NCBI RefSeq assembly: GCF_004358165.1
Contig: NZ_SMTG01000006.1
Location: 124,001 to 188,000 of the forward strand
Source of the DNA: Luteimonas terrae
GTDB taxonomy: Bacteria > Pseudomonadota > Gammaproteobacteria > Xanthomonadales > Xanthomonadaceae
DNA: 64,000 bases
Reading direction: 5' to 3'
Positions within the stretch are counted from its first letter, which is position 1. Each line of letters opens with the position of its first letter. A program made the position numbers and the translations under genes. Below the pieces are notes generated by a model. It was not told where the DNA came from. It was given only the letters and a program-made list of their open reading frames with translations, and did no database searches. Below are positions 28,027-36,989 of this stretch, one piece after another.

Positions 28027-31000
28027 TTAGGACTTCGTTGATGCGCCGCCCACCGCGTCGCCGGTCGCCTCGCGTTCATCCCGGCCCGCGCGCTCGTCGT
28101 CGCCCACGCGGAACCATGCGGCATACAGCGCCGGCAGGAAGATCAGCGTCAGCAGGGTGGCCACGGTGAGACCGCCCATGATCGCGACGGCCATCGGGCC
28201 GAAGAACACGCTGCGCGACAGCGGGATCATCGCCAGGATCGCCGCGAGCGCGGTCAGCACGATCGGGCGGAAGCGCCGCACCGTCGCGTCGACCACCGCA
28301 TCCCAGCGCGCGTGGCCGGCGGCGATGTCCTGCTCGATCTGGTCCACGAGGATGATCGAATTGCGCATGATCATGCCGGCCAGCGCGATCGTGCCGAGCA
28401 TCGCGACGAAGCCGAACGGCACACGGAACACCAGCAGGAACAGCGTCACGCCGATCATGCCCAGCGGCGCGGTCAGCAGCACCAGCGCGGTGCGCGAGAA
28501 GCTGCGCAGCTGCAGCATCAGCAGCGTCACCACGACGAACAGGAACAGCGGCAGGCCGGCCTTGATCGAATCCTGGCCCTTGCCCGAATCCTCGACGGTG
28601 CCGCCGGTTTCCAGGCGGTAGCCGGCCGGCAGATCGGCGCGGATCGCCTCGAGCGTCGGCAGGATCTGCGCGACCACGGTCGGCGGCGTGGTGTCGTCCC
28701 GGATGTCGGCACGCACGGTGATCGTCGGCAGGCGGTCGCGATGCCAGATGATGCCGTCCTCGAAGGTCGGTTCGAGTCGTGCGATCTGGCCCAACGGCAC
28801 GGATTGCCCGTTCGACGTCGGAATGGCGAGGCTGTCGAGCATGTCGAGCTGGCCGCGCTCGTCGTCCGGGCCGCGCATCACGATGCCGATCAGCTCATTG
28901 CCCTCGCGGTATGTGCTGACCTGCAGACCCGACAGCGAGCTCGACAGGAACTGCGCGAGGTGCTGCGAGCTCACGCCGAGCACGCGTGCGCGTTCCTGGT
29001 CGACGACCAGGCGCACGATGCGGCTGGGCTCGTCCCAGTCCAGATTGACGTTGGCGACGTGCGGGTTGTCGCGCACCTTTTTGGCGATCGCATCGGCGAT
29101 GGCGCGCACGCGCTCGACGTGCTCGCCGGAGATGCGCAGCTGCACCGGATAGCCGACCGGCGGCCCGGTCTCCAGACGCGTGACGCGCAGTTGCAGCTCG
29201 GGAAACTGCGGCGCGACCTCGTCGGTCAGCCACGCGCGCACGCGCTCGCGCGCCTCGACGCCGGTCGTGGTGACGACGAACTGGGCGAAGTTCGCCTGCG
29301 GCAGCTTTTGATCCAGCGGGAGGTAGAAGCGCGGCGAGCCGCTGCCGATGTAGGCCACGCGCGACTCGATGCCGGCGTGGTCGGCGAGCAGCGCGTCGAG
29401 CCGCCGGGCGGCGGCTTCGGTCGCGCGCAGCGAGCTGCCTTCGGCGAGTTCGACGTCGACCATCAGTTCCAGCCGTGTCGAGTCCGGGAAGAACTGCTGC
29501 GGCACGAAGCGGAACAGCAGCAGGGATGCGACCAGCGCCGCCGCGGTCGCGCCGATGACCAGCCAGCGATGCGTCAGCGACCAGTGCAGCCAGCTGCGGA
29601 AGCGGCGGTAGAACGGCCGCTGGTAGGGATCGTGGTCGTGCGCATGCGGATCGCGCGGCGCCAGCGCAAACGCTAGGCGCGGCCAGCGCGCGGCGGCACG
29701 GCCGCGCATGTCGCGCCAGCGCGCGGGCAGCGAGCCGGGGCGCGGCGGTTGCGGATTCGCGAGGTCGGGCAGCATCTTCGCGCCGAGCAGCGGAATGAAC
29801 AGCACCGCGGCGATCCACGACACGACCAGCGCGATCGTCACCACCTCGAACAGCGAGCGCGTGTACTCGCCGGTGCTCGACGCGGCCGTCGCGATCGGCA
29901 GGAAGCCCGCCGCGGTCACCAGGGTGCCGGTCAGCATCGGGAACGCAGTGTGCGTCCAGGCATAACTCGCCGCCGCGAGCCGGCTGTCGCCCTGCTCCAT
30001 GCGGATGGCCATCATCTCCACGGCGATGATCGCGTCGTCGACCATCAGGCCCAGCGCGAGCACCAGCGCGCCAAGCGAGATCTTGTGCAGGCCGATGTCG
30101 AACTGGTCCATCGCGATGAAGGTCATCGCCAGCACCAGCGGAATCGATACCGCGACCACCAGCCCGGTGCGCAGGCCCAGCGAGACGAAGCTCACCAGCA
30201 GCACGATGATCACCGCCTCGGCGAGCACCTTGACGAACTCGCCCACCGAATCGCGCACCGCACGCGGCTGGTCGGACACCTTGCGCAGGCTCATGCCGAC
30301 CGGCAGCGTTTCCTGCAGCTGCGCAAATTCGGACTCCAGTCGCTTGCCCAGTTCGAGAATGTCGCCGCCCTCGTGCATCGCCACCGCGATGCCGATCGCG
30401 TCCTGGCCCATGAAGCGCATGCGCGGCGCCGCGGGATCGGCGAAGCCGCGCTCGACGGTGGCGATGTCAGCCAGCCGCACCGTGCGGTCACCGGCGCGGA
30501 TGGGAAACTCGCGGATGGCCTGGACCGAATCGAACGGCCCGTCGACGCGCAACTGCACGCGCGCGCTGTCGGTCTCGAAGAAGCCGGCCGGGGCCAGCGC
30601 GTTCTGCTCGGCCAGCGCCTGCTGCACGGTGGCCATCGGAATGCCCAGCGTGGCCAGGCGCGTGTTGCTGACCTCGATCCAGACCTTCTCGTCCTGCAGG
30701 CCGACCAGTTCGACCTTGCCGACGTCGTCGACGCGCTGCAGCTCGCGCTGGATGCGGTCGGCGTAGTCCTTCTTGATCGCGTAGTCGAAGCCGTCTCCGG
30801 TGAGCGCGTAGATGTTGCCGAAGGTGTCGCCGAACTCGTCGTTGAAGAAGGGCCCCACGATGTCCTGCGGCAACGACGGCCGCAGATCGGCGACCTTCTT
30901 GCGCACCTGGTACCAGAGCTCGGGAATCTGCGCCGAGCGCATGTCGTCGCGCGCATGGAACACGATCTGCGATTCGCCCGGTCGCGAGTACGAGCTGACG

Positions 31001-31245
31001 AACTCGTAGTCGCCGGTCTCCATCAGCTTGCGTTCGATGCGCTCGGTGATCTGCTGCGAGACCTGCTCGGCGGTCGCGCCCGGCCACTGGGTCTGGATCA
31101 CCATCGCCTTGAAGGTGAAGGGCGGGTCTTCCGACTGGCCCAGCCGGCCGTAGGAGAAGATGCCCGCGATCGCGACGACCAGCATCATGTAGACGACGAG
31201 CGTGCGGTTGGCGAGCGCCCATTCGGAGAGGTTGAAGCGGGTCAT
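28027..31245 (-). CDS. RND efflux pump permease (AcrB/MexB superfamily)
   Basis: 1072 residues, normal for a hydrophobe/amphiphile RND transporter. A single N-terminal helix is followed by a large periplasmic domain, then helices 2-6 with the proton-relay aspartate pair in LGLMVDDAIIAVEMMAI, a second periplasmic domain and helices 8-12. It would pump lipophilic compounds out through a tripartite complex with the upstream adaptor and a TolC-type channel; a tolC gene lies at 34112. It follows the adaptor gene in the same direction with a 130-nt gap containing a palindromic repeat. The substrate is unknown. Confidence 0.94.
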   Translation of the reverse strand: MTRFNLSEWALANRTLVVYMMLVVAIAGIFSYGRLGQSEDPPFTFKAMVIQTQWPGATAEQVSQQITERIERKLMETGDYEFVSSYSRPGESQIVFHARDDMRSAQIPELWYQVRKKVADLRPSLPQDIVGPFFNDEFGDTFGNIYALTGDGFDYAIKKDYADRIQRELQRVDDVGKVELVGLQDEKVWIEVSNTRLATLGIPMATVQQALAEQNALAPAGFFETDSARVQLRVDGPFDSVQAIREFPIRAGDRTVRLADIATVERGFADPAAPRMRFMGQDAIGIAVAMHEGGDILELGKRLESEFAQLQETLPVGMSLRKVSDQPRAVRDSVGEFVKVLAEAVIIVLLVSFVSLGLRTGLVVAVSIPLVLAMTFIAMDQFDIGLHKISLGALVLALGLMVDDAIIAVEMMAIRMEQGDSRLAAASYAWTHTAFPMLTGTLVTAAGFLPIATAASSTGEYTRSLFEVVTIALVVSWIAAVLFIPLLGAKMLPDLANPQPPRPGSLPARWRDMRGRAAARWPRLAFALAPRDPHAHDHDPYQRPFYRRFRSWLHWSLTHRWLVIGATAAALVASLLLFRFVPQQFFPDSTRLELMVDVELAEGSSLRATEAAARRLDALLADHAGIESRVAYIGSGSPRFYLPLDQKLPQANFAQFVVTTTGVEARERVRAWLTDEVAPQFPELQLRVTRLETGPPVGYPVQLRISGEHVERVRAIADAIAKKVRDNPHVANVNLDWDEPSRIVRLVVDQERARVLGVSSQHLAQFLSSSLSGLQVSTYREGNELIGIVMRGPDDERGQLDMLDSLAIPTSNGQSVPLGQIARLEPTFEDGIIWHRDRLPTITVRADIRDDTTPPTVVAQILPTLEAIRADLPAGYRLETGGTVEDSGKGQDSIKAGLPLFLFVVVTLLMLQLRSFSRTALVLLTAPLGMIGVTLFLLVFRVPFGFVAMLGTIALAGMIMRNSIILVDQIEQDIAAGHARWDAVVDATVRRFRPIVLTALAAILAMIPLSRSVFFGPMAVAIMGGLTVATLLTLIFLPALYAAWFRVGDDERAGRDEREATGDAVGGASTKS

Positions 31246-31298
31246 GGGGCGACGCTCCGATGCCGCGCGCTGTCATCGCATTGCCGCGGCGGATGCAT

Positions 31299-31332
31299 GC
31301 CCCCACCCATCCTCCCCCGCAAGCGGGGGAGG
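31299..31332 (-). repeat. dispersed GC-rich palindrome (copy 1)
   Basis: Arms 31311-31320 and 31323-31332 form a perfect 10-bp palindrome around AA. On the minus strand it is followed by a GGATGGGTGGGGGC tail (31299-31312). It lies between the RND adaptor and pump genes and could stabilise or partially terminate the transcript. The same family occurs five more times in the window. Confidence 0.8.
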
Positions 31333-31375
31333 TGAGGTTGCCCCGGGCGGGACCGGCTTGCGATCGACGCGTTGC

Positions 31376-32539
31376 TCATTTCGCGTCTACCGGCTTCGGG
31401 CGTTCCGGTTGTTGGGGCCGGTTCTCGCGATCGACCGGGCTCACCCGCTGCCCTTCGCGCAGCAGATGGCCGCCGGCCGCGACGACGAGGGCGTCGGGCT
31501 GGAGCCCCGACAGCACCGGCACCGTGTTCGCGCCGAAGGCGCCGGTCTGCACCGGCACTGCGTGCACCGTGCCCGTGGCGCGATCGACCACCCACACTGC
31601 CTTGGCGTCGCCGGCACCTGGCTGGATCGCGGTCAGCGGCACCTGCAGGATCCCGCCCGACGGGTCGCCCGACAGATAGACGCGCGCGCTCTGGCCCAGC
31701 GCGACCTCGTCGAGGGCGTCACCGTCCAGCGCCACGCGCGCGGCATAGGTCCGCGCCTGCGGGTCGGCCGCCGCGGCGATTTCGCGGATCGTGCCGGATA
31801 CGCGCACGCCGGGCCGGTTCCACAGTTCGATCTGCGCCGGCTGTCCGATCGCGAACTGGCCGATGCGCGATTCCGGCAACGCGATCGCGACCTCGCGCCC
31901 GTCGTCGCCGGCCAGCATGAAGATCGCCTGCCCGGCCGCGACCACCTGTCCGGCCTCGGCCTCACGACTGGCGATCACGCCGTCGCGCGGCGCACGCAGC
32001 TGCGTGTAGCCGGCCTGGTTGCCGGCCACGTCGGCCTGCGCACGGGCGGCGCGCAGCTGCGACTGCGCGGCCTTGTAGGCGGCGTCCTGCGCATCCATCT
32101 GCGACCGGCTGATGAGCTGCTGGTCGACCAGTGCGGCGTAGCGGTCGCGATCGGTGCGGGCGCGGGCGTACTCGGCCTCCGCCGCGGCCACCTGGGCCTG
32201 CGCCGACTGCTGCTGCAGCCGCAGATCGTTCGGCTCGATCTCGGCGAGCACCTGGCCGCGCCTCACGTGCGCGCCGGCGTCGACGTGCCGGCGCAGCAGT
32301 TGGCCGCCGACCTGGAAGGCCAGCGCGCTTTCCTCGCGCGCGCGGATTTCGCCCGGAAACGCGGCGACGCCGCTGCCGGCGCCATCGGCGGGCGTCACCA
32401 CCAGCACCGGACGCGCAGGCGGCTCGGGCGTCTCGCGTTCGCCGCAGGCCGACAGGGCCAGGACGCCGGCGATCAGCAAACCGAAGACGCGCCACGGGGC
32501 GTGCCGGGTCGAAGCGCGAAGCAGGATCAGGCGGCGCAT
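31376..32539 (-). CDS. RND efflux periplasmic adaptor (membrane fusion) lipoprotein
   Basis: 387 residues. A signal peptide ends in the lipobox LSAC (about residue 32), so it is probably lipid-anchored. The lipoyl half-motif at ALAFQVGGQLLRRHVDAGAHVRRGQVLAEIEP, an alpha-helical hairpin from about 105 to 175, a second lipoyl half (LRAPRDGVIASREAEAGQVV) and a beta-barrel with membrane-proximal domain follow in order. It connects the RND permease to an outer membrane channel. The gene is divergent from a TetR repressor across 75 bp and is the first gene of the minus-strand array. Confidence 0.93.
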   Translation of the reverse strand: MRRLILLRASTRHAPWRVFGLLIAGVLALSACGERETPEPPARPVLVVTPADGAGSGVAAFPGEIRAREESALAFQVGGQLLRRHVDAGAHVRRGQVLAEIEPNDLRLQQQSAQAQVAAAEAEYARARTDRDRYAALVDQQLISRSQMDAQDAAYKAAQSQLRAARAQADVAGNQAGYTQLRAPRDGVIASREAEAGQVVAAGQAIFMLAGDDGREVAIALPESRIGQFAIGQPAQIELWNRPGVRVSGTIREIAAAADPQARTYAARVALDGDALDEVALGQSARVYLSGDPSGGILQVPLTAIQPGAGDAKAVWVVDRATGTVHAVPVQTGAFGANTVPVLSGLQPDALVVAAGGHLLREGQRVSPVDRENRPQQPERPKPVDAK

Positions 32540-32560
32540 GGAGACCGTCCGTGGACAGGG

Positions 32561-32576
32561 GATACGGAGCCGTATC
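32561..32576. promoter_or_regulatory. probable TetR operator (perfect palindrome)
   Basis: GATACGG-AG-CCGTATC is a 16-bp perfect palindrome in the 75-bp divergent spacer between the efflux adaptor and TetR genes, the standard place for a repressor site controlling both. An extended -10-like TGGTATAGT at 32596-32604 faces the TetR gene. Confidence 0.6.
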
Positions 32577-32614
32577 GTATATTTTCAGAACTGATTGGTA
32601 TAGTATTCCGCGCC

Positions 32615-33295
32615 ATGTCCACGCGTCCGTCCCCGTCGTCCCCAGCCTCCGCGCCCGAGAAGGTCGCGGCCGGTCCCGGCCGGCCCAAGGATCTGGCCAA
32701 GCGCGCGGCGATCCTCGAAGCGGCCGAACGCATGTTCCTCAAACAGGGCGGCTACGAGGGCGTCAGCATGGACCAGATCGCGGCCGAGGCCGGCGTCTCC
32801 AAGCTGACCGTCTACAGCCACTTCGGCGACAAGGACACGCTGTTCACCGAGGCCGTGGAGCGCTACTGCGAGCAGCAGATGCCCGCGTCGGTGTTCGAAA
32901 CCGCGCCGGAAACGCCGGTGCGCGCGCGCCTGATGGAGGTCGCCGAGGCGTTCTTCTCGATGATCTCCTCCCCCGAGGCCGTCGCCGGCCACCGCCTGCT
33001 GTGCACGCCGCAGATGGTCGAAAAGCGCCTGACGCAGCGGTTCTGGAAGGGTGGGCCGGAGCGCGTGCAGTCCGCGTTCGCCGCGATGCTGCGACGCCGG
33101 GTCGAGACCGGTGATCTCGACATCGAGGATGCGCTGGTGCCGACCGCGGCCGCACAGTTCTTCTCCCTGCTCAAGGGCGATCTGCACCAGCGCCTGGTGT
33201 TCGACTGCGACGATGCGGGCGCCTGCGCCCGGATGCGGCGCGCGCACCTGGACGCGTCGGTGGACATGTTCCTGCGTGCCTACGGGCGTCGCTGA
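32615..33295 (+). CDS. TetR-family transcriptional regulator
   Basis: 226 residues. The N-terminal helix-turn-helix region (about residues 30-75) shows RAAILEAAERMFLKQGGYEGVSMDQIAAEAGVSKLTVYSHFGDKDTLF in full, typical of the family. The C-terminal ligand-binding domain contains a TetR_C-type helical set. It is divergent from the RND operon and very probably represses it through the palindrome at 32561-32576. The start at 32615 is preferred because the upstream frame crosses the operator and the adaptor gene. Confidence 0.93.
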   Translation: MSTRPSPSSPASAPEKVAAGPGRPKDLAKRAAILEAAERMFLKQGGYEGVSMDQIAAEAGVSKLTVYSHFGDKDTLFTEAVERYCEQQMPASVFETAPETPVRARLMEVAEAFFSMISSPEAVAGHRLLCTPQMVEKRLTQRFWKGGPERVQSAFAAMLRRRVETGDLDIEDALVPTAAAQFFSLLKGDLHQRLVFDCDDAGACARMRRAHLDASVDMFLRAYGRR

Positions 33296-33374
33296 ACCCG
33301 TCACATCCCGCCCCCGCGTGCCGTCTGGGCCGGTGACTTCCGGCACTGCGTCGGCCGTACCACCCCCGCGATGA

Positions 33375-33401
33375 TTGAACCGCGCCTGCGACCGCTAGAA
33401 T
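33375..33401 (+). promoter_or_regulatory. possible pcm promoter
   Basis: TTGAAC at 33375-33380 and TAGAAT at 33396-33401, separated by 15 bp, lie 32 nt upstream of pcm. Both hexamers are good, the spacing is short. The stretch 33296-33432 holds nothing else recognisable. Confidence 0.45.
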
Positions 33402-33432
33402 TGCGGGCTGGCGAACGAAGGAACCCGCAACA

Positions 33433-34095
33433 ATGACGATCGACTACGCCAAGGCCCGTGCGGCGATGGTGGAACAACAGGTCCGGCCCTGGGACGTGCT
33501 CGACCCGCGCGTGCTCGAGACCATCTCGCGCCTGCCGCGCGAAGCATTCGTGGCCGATGCGCGTCGCGCGCTGGCCTATGCCGATCTGGAACTGCCCATC
33601 GGCCATGGCGAGACCATGCTCAAGCCGGTCGTCGAAGGCCGCGCGCTGCAGGCGCTCGCGCTCGAACAGGGCGACGAGGTGCTGGAGATCGGGACCGGCA
33701 GCGGCTATCTGACCGCGTGCCTGGCCTACCTGGCGCGCGATGTCGTCAGTCTGGAACGCCACGAGGACCTCGCCGATGCCGCCCGCGGCCGCCTGCAGGC
33801 GCAGGGCATCGCCAATGCCGAGGTGATCGCCGCCGATGCGTTCGCATGGAACACCGACCGCCGCTTCGACGCGATCTGCGTCGGTGGTGCCGTCGACGTG
33901 GTGCCCGAACGCTTCGTGCAGTGGCTGCGTCCCGGCGGCCGCCTGTTCATCGTGCGCGGCCGTGCGCCGGCGATGGAAGCGGTGCTGGTCCACCGCGAAG
34001 GCGACGACGTCAACGCCACGCGCATCGAATCGTTGTTCGAGACCGGGCTCGCCTACCTCGCAGGCGCCGCGCCGGTGCCGCAGTTCTCTCTCTGA
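33433..34095 (+). CDS. pcm: protein-L-isoaspartate O-methyltransferase
   Basis: 220 residues, SAM-dependent methyltransferase that repairs isoaspartyl residues in damaged proteins. The SAM loop is VLEIGTGSGYLTA at about residues 83-95; the N-terminal region has MVEQQVRPWDVLDPRVL and the LPIGHGETML segment typical of Pcm. The last strands show AICVGGAVDVVPE. It precedes tolC by 16 nt in the same direction, an arrangement known from Xanthomonas and relatives. Confidence 0.92.
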   Translation: MTIDYAKARAAMVEQQVRPWDVLDPRVLETISRLPREAFVADARRALAYADLELPIGHGETMLKPVVEGRALQALALEQGDEVLEIGTGSGYLTACLAYLARDVVSLERHEDLADAARGRLQAQGIANAEVIAADAFAWNTDRRFDAICVGGAVDVVPERFVQWLRPGGRLFIVRGRAPAMEAVLVHREGDDVNATRIESLFETGLAYLAGAAPVPQFSL

Positions 34096-34111
34096 TCGTC
34101 GAAGGATCCCC

Positions 34112-35464
34112 ATGTTCCGCCGCCCCCTCTTCCTGTCGCTTGCGCTCGCGCTGACGTCCAGCCCCCTGCTGGCCGCCGACCTCGTCCAGACCTACGAGCT
34201 GGCCCGCAACAACGACCCGACCCTGTCGATCGCCGAGTCGCAGCGCCTGTCGACCAAGGAAGGCGCGGTCCAGGCGCGCGGCGCCCTGCTGCCGCAGATC
34301 GGGGGCAGCGCCTCGCTGACCGACAGCCGCGTCGCCGGCGTCTCCGGCCGTGCCCGCACGCGCAGCTACGGCGTCAACGCCAGCCAGGTGCTGTTCGACT
34401 TCGGCCAGTTCGCCACGCTGCGCTCGCAGCGCGCGCTGAGCACGGCGGCCGACTTCCAGCTCGACGCCGACAACGATTCGCTGATCACGCGCACCGCCGC
34501 GGCCTATTTCGACGTGCTGGTCGCGACCGAAACGCTGGCCGCCGCCGAGGCTGCCGAAGCGGCGTTCAAGCGCCAGTTCGACTTCGCCGACAAGCGCCTC
34601 GAAGTGGGTCTGGCCCCGATCACCGACGTGCACGAGGCCCGCGCGCAGTACGACAGCGCGCGCGCCAACACCATCGTCCAGCGCAATGCGCTGCAGGATT
34701 CGTATCAGGCGCTGGGCGAGATCACCGGCCAGCCGATCGCCGACCTGCGTGGCCTGCCCGACGACTTCACCCCGCAGCTGCCGGAAGGCCGCGATGCCGA
34801 GGCCTGGGTCGCGACGGCGGTGCAGCAGAACCCGCAGCTGCAGGCCCTGCGCTACCAGGTGACCTCGTCGGAGTACGGAGTGACGGCCGCGAAGTCGGGT
34901 CACCTGCCGACCCTGGATCTGAGCGCCAGCTACGGCAACAGCGACACCTGGGGCCGTGACAACGCCGAGGCCGCACTGCGTCGCGGCGAGACCAACAGCA
35001 TCGGCGTCACCCTGACCGTGCCGATCTTCAGCGGCGGCATCACCCAGTCGCGCGTGCGCCAGTCGATCGCCCAGCGCGACATCGCCGCCGACCAGTACGA
35101 GGCGCAGCGTCGCGCGATCGAACGCAATACCCGCAGCGCCTACCAGAACCTCGTCGCCGGCATCACGGAGGTCGAGGCGCGTCGCCTGGCACTGGTGTCC
35201 GCCAACAGCGCGTACGAAGCCTCGCAGGTCGGCCTGGAAGTCGGTACGCGTACCGTCATCGACGTGCTGATCAACCAGCAGAACCTGTTCTCGGCGCGTC
35301 AGGCCTATGCCTTCGCCAAGTACAACTTCCTGCAGAGCCGCCTGCTGCTCGAACAGGCCGCCGGCACGCTGGACATCAGCCACGTGCAGGACATCAACCG
35401 TCAGCTGACGGTCGACGTCAACAGCATGGGCGCGTCCACCGGCACGGGCACGCAGACGCAGTAA
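34112..35464 (+). CDS. tolC: outer membrane channel protein TolC
   Basis: 450 residues with a signal peptide (residues 1-21, ending LLA). Two homologous outer membrane efflux protein repeats follow, each with long coiled-coil helices. Typical segments are DLVQTYELARNNDPTL, ADFQLDADNDSLITRTAAAYFDVL and VGTRTVIDVLINQQNLFSARQAYAFAKYNFLQ. It forms the trimeric outer membrane duct used by tripartite efflux pumps and type I secretion, and would serve the RND pump encoded nearby. GAAGGATCCCC lies before ATG 34112; the longer upstream frame overlaps pcm and was rejected. Confidence 0.93.
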   Translation: MFRRPLFLSLALALTSSPLLAADLVQTYELARNNDPTLSIAESQRLSTKEGAVQARGALLPQIGGSASLTDSRVAGVSGRARTRSYGVNASQVLFDFGQFATLRSQRALSTAADFQLDADNDSLITRTAAAYFDVLVATETLAAAEAAEAAFKRQFDFADKRLEVGLAPITDVHEARAQYDSARANTIVQRNALQDSYQALGEITGQPIADLRGLPDDFTPQLPEGRDAEAWVATAVQQNPQLQALRYQVTSSEYGVTAAKSGHLPTLDLSASYGNSDTWGRDNAEAALRRGETNSIGVTLTVPIFSGGITQSRVRQSIAQRDIAADQYEAQRRAIERNTRSAYQNLVAGITEVEARRLALVSANSAYEASQVGLEVGTRTVIDVLINQQNLFSARQAYAFAKYNFLQSRLLLEQAAGTLDISHVQDINRQLTVDVNSMGASTGTGTQTQ

Positions 35465-35476
35465 GCGTTTTGCAGT

Positions 35477-36817
35477 TCAGATCGACGACGGCGCGGGTCG
35501 CAGGATCCGCGCCGTTTTCGTGTCCGGCGCCGGCAGGTCCGGCTCGATCAGCGCCAGCGTGCGCGCCAGCGCACCCCGACCGTTCTCGACCAGCGCCCGG
35601 CCGGCAGCCGCCATCGCCTCGCGCGCGGCAGCGTCTTCCAGCAGGCTCTCGATGTGGTATTGCACCGCGTCGGCATTGGCGCCGATGCGCAATGCGTCCG
35701 CGCGTCCGAGCTGTTTGGCGATGTCGGTGAAGTTCTGCAGATGCGGTCCGGTGACGACCGGCGTGCCGACCGCGGCCGGTTCGAGCAGGTTGTGCCCGCC
35801 GATGTCCTGCAGGCTGCCGCCGACGAAGGCGACGTCGGCGCAGGCGAAGAACAGGCCGAGTTCGCCGAGCGTGTCGAGCACGAAGACGTCGTCGCCGGCA
35901 TCGGGCCATGTGGTCAGCGCACGCGTGGCGACGCGCCAGCCCGCATCGACGGCGAGTTGCGACGCGCCGCGGAAGCGTTCGGGATGACGCGGCGCCCAGA
36001 TCATCAGCAGGTCCGGCCAGCGCGTGCGCAGCCGGCGGTGGATGTCGATGACCGCGGCTTCCTCGTCGGGGTGCGTACTCGCCGCGATCCACACCGGGCG
36101 CGCGCCCGCGTGGCTGCGGAACTCCGCCACCAACCCGGCGATCTTCGCCTCGTCCAGGGTGATGTCGAACTTCAGATTGCCGGTGTCGATCACCGCTTCG
36201 TGCAGTGCACCGAGCTTGACGAAGCGCTTGCCGTCATCGGCCGATTGCGTGGCCACGCGCTTGACCGTGCGCAGTGCGCGACCGACCAACGGCCGCAGCA
36301 CGCGATAGCCGCGCAGCGAACGCGCCGACAGTCGCGCGTTGACGATGACCGTCGGCACGCCGGCATCGCGACAGCAGAACAGCAGGTTCGGCCACAGTTC
36401 GGTCTCGACGATCAGGCCGATTTCCGGGCGGAAATGGCGGAGGAAACGCCGCACGGCGCCGGACAGATCGTAGGGCAGATAGACGTGCTCGACGCGTTCG
36501 CCCCACAACGCGCGCACGCGCTCCGAACCGGTCGGCGTGATCGTGGTGACCAGCAGCCGGCGCGCCGGGTCGCGTGCGAGCAGGGCATTGATCAGGGGCG
36601 CGGCGGCGTTGACCTCGCCCACCGAGACCGCATGCACCCACACCGGCGTCGAGATCGGCGGCGTGCGATAGATGCCGTAGCGCTCGTCCCAGCGCAGCAG
36701 ATAGGCCGACTGCCGGAAGCCGCGCCAGATCAGGTGATAGACCGTGATCGGCGCGAGCACGACCAGCAGGGCCGAATACAGGCCGCGCAGCAGTCGTTCG
36801 GTGGTGTCGGCACGCAT
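35477..36817 (-). CDS. waaA: 3-deoxy-D-manno-octulosonic acid (Kdo) transferase
   Basis: 446 residues, GT-B glycosyltransferase (GT30) attaching Kdo to lipid A precursor. The N-terminus contains a membrane helix (about residues 10-30), then VWVHAVSVGEVNAAAPL with the catalytic glutamate, TETELWPNLL-like (VETELWPNLL) and, in the C-terminal domain, GGHNLLEPAAVGTPVV nucleotide-sugar binding. The start at 36817 gives the usual length; longer extension upstream would cross the divergent lpxL promoter. The 3' end overlaps a terminator-like hairpin for convergent tolC. Confidence 0.93.
   Translation of the reverse strand: MRADTTERLLRGLYSALLVVLAPITVYHLIWRGFRQSAYLLRWDERYGIYRTPPISTPVWVHAVSVGEVNAAAPLINALLARDPARRLLVTTITPTGSERVRALWGERVEHVYLPYDLSGAVRRFLRHFRPEIGLIVETELWPNLLFCCRDAGVPTVIVNARLSARSLRGYRVLRPLVGRALRTVKRVATQSADDGKRFVKLGALHEAVIDTGNLKFDITLDEAKIAGLVAEFRSHAGARPVWIAASTHPDEEAAVIDIHRRLRTRWPDLLMIWAPRHPERFRGASQLAVDAGWRVATRALTTWPDAGDDVFVLDTLGELGLFFACADVAFVGGSLQDIGGHNLLEPAAVGTPVVTGPHLQNFTDIAKQLGRADALRIGANADAVQYHIESLLEDAAAREAMAAAGRALVENGRGALARTLALIEPDLPAPDTKTARILRPAPSSI
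35488..35518 (+). terminator. tolC terminator inside the waaA 3' end
   Basis: ACGGCGCGG (35488-35496) and CCGCGCCGT (35507-35515) form a perfect 9-bp stem with a 10-nt loop, followed by TTT. It begins 23 nt after the tolC stop and lies within the last codons of waaA on the other strand. Confidence 0.7.
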
Positions 36818-36977
36818 CCGCACAGGATAGCGGAAGGCCATGTCGGCACCGGGGACCGTGGGCACGCGCTCGCGCGCGATCGCGTTGCGGAACGGAACGT
36901 GCGCCTTCGCGAGCGCACGCCTGCATCGGCACATCGTCCGCATCCGGCGTCTTCAACCCCGTCCGACGCCCGGCTTC

Positions 36978-36983
36978 TACAAT
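36978..36983 (+). promoter_or_regulatory. -10 element of lpxL, possibly leaderless
   Basis: TACAAT is an excellent -10 hexamer and ends 6 nt before the ATG at 36990, so the transcript could start at or next to the start codon. No Shine-Dalgarno sequence fits in the gap. No strong -35 was found at the expected spacing. Confidence 0.45.
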
Positions 36984-36989
36984 GGCCGC

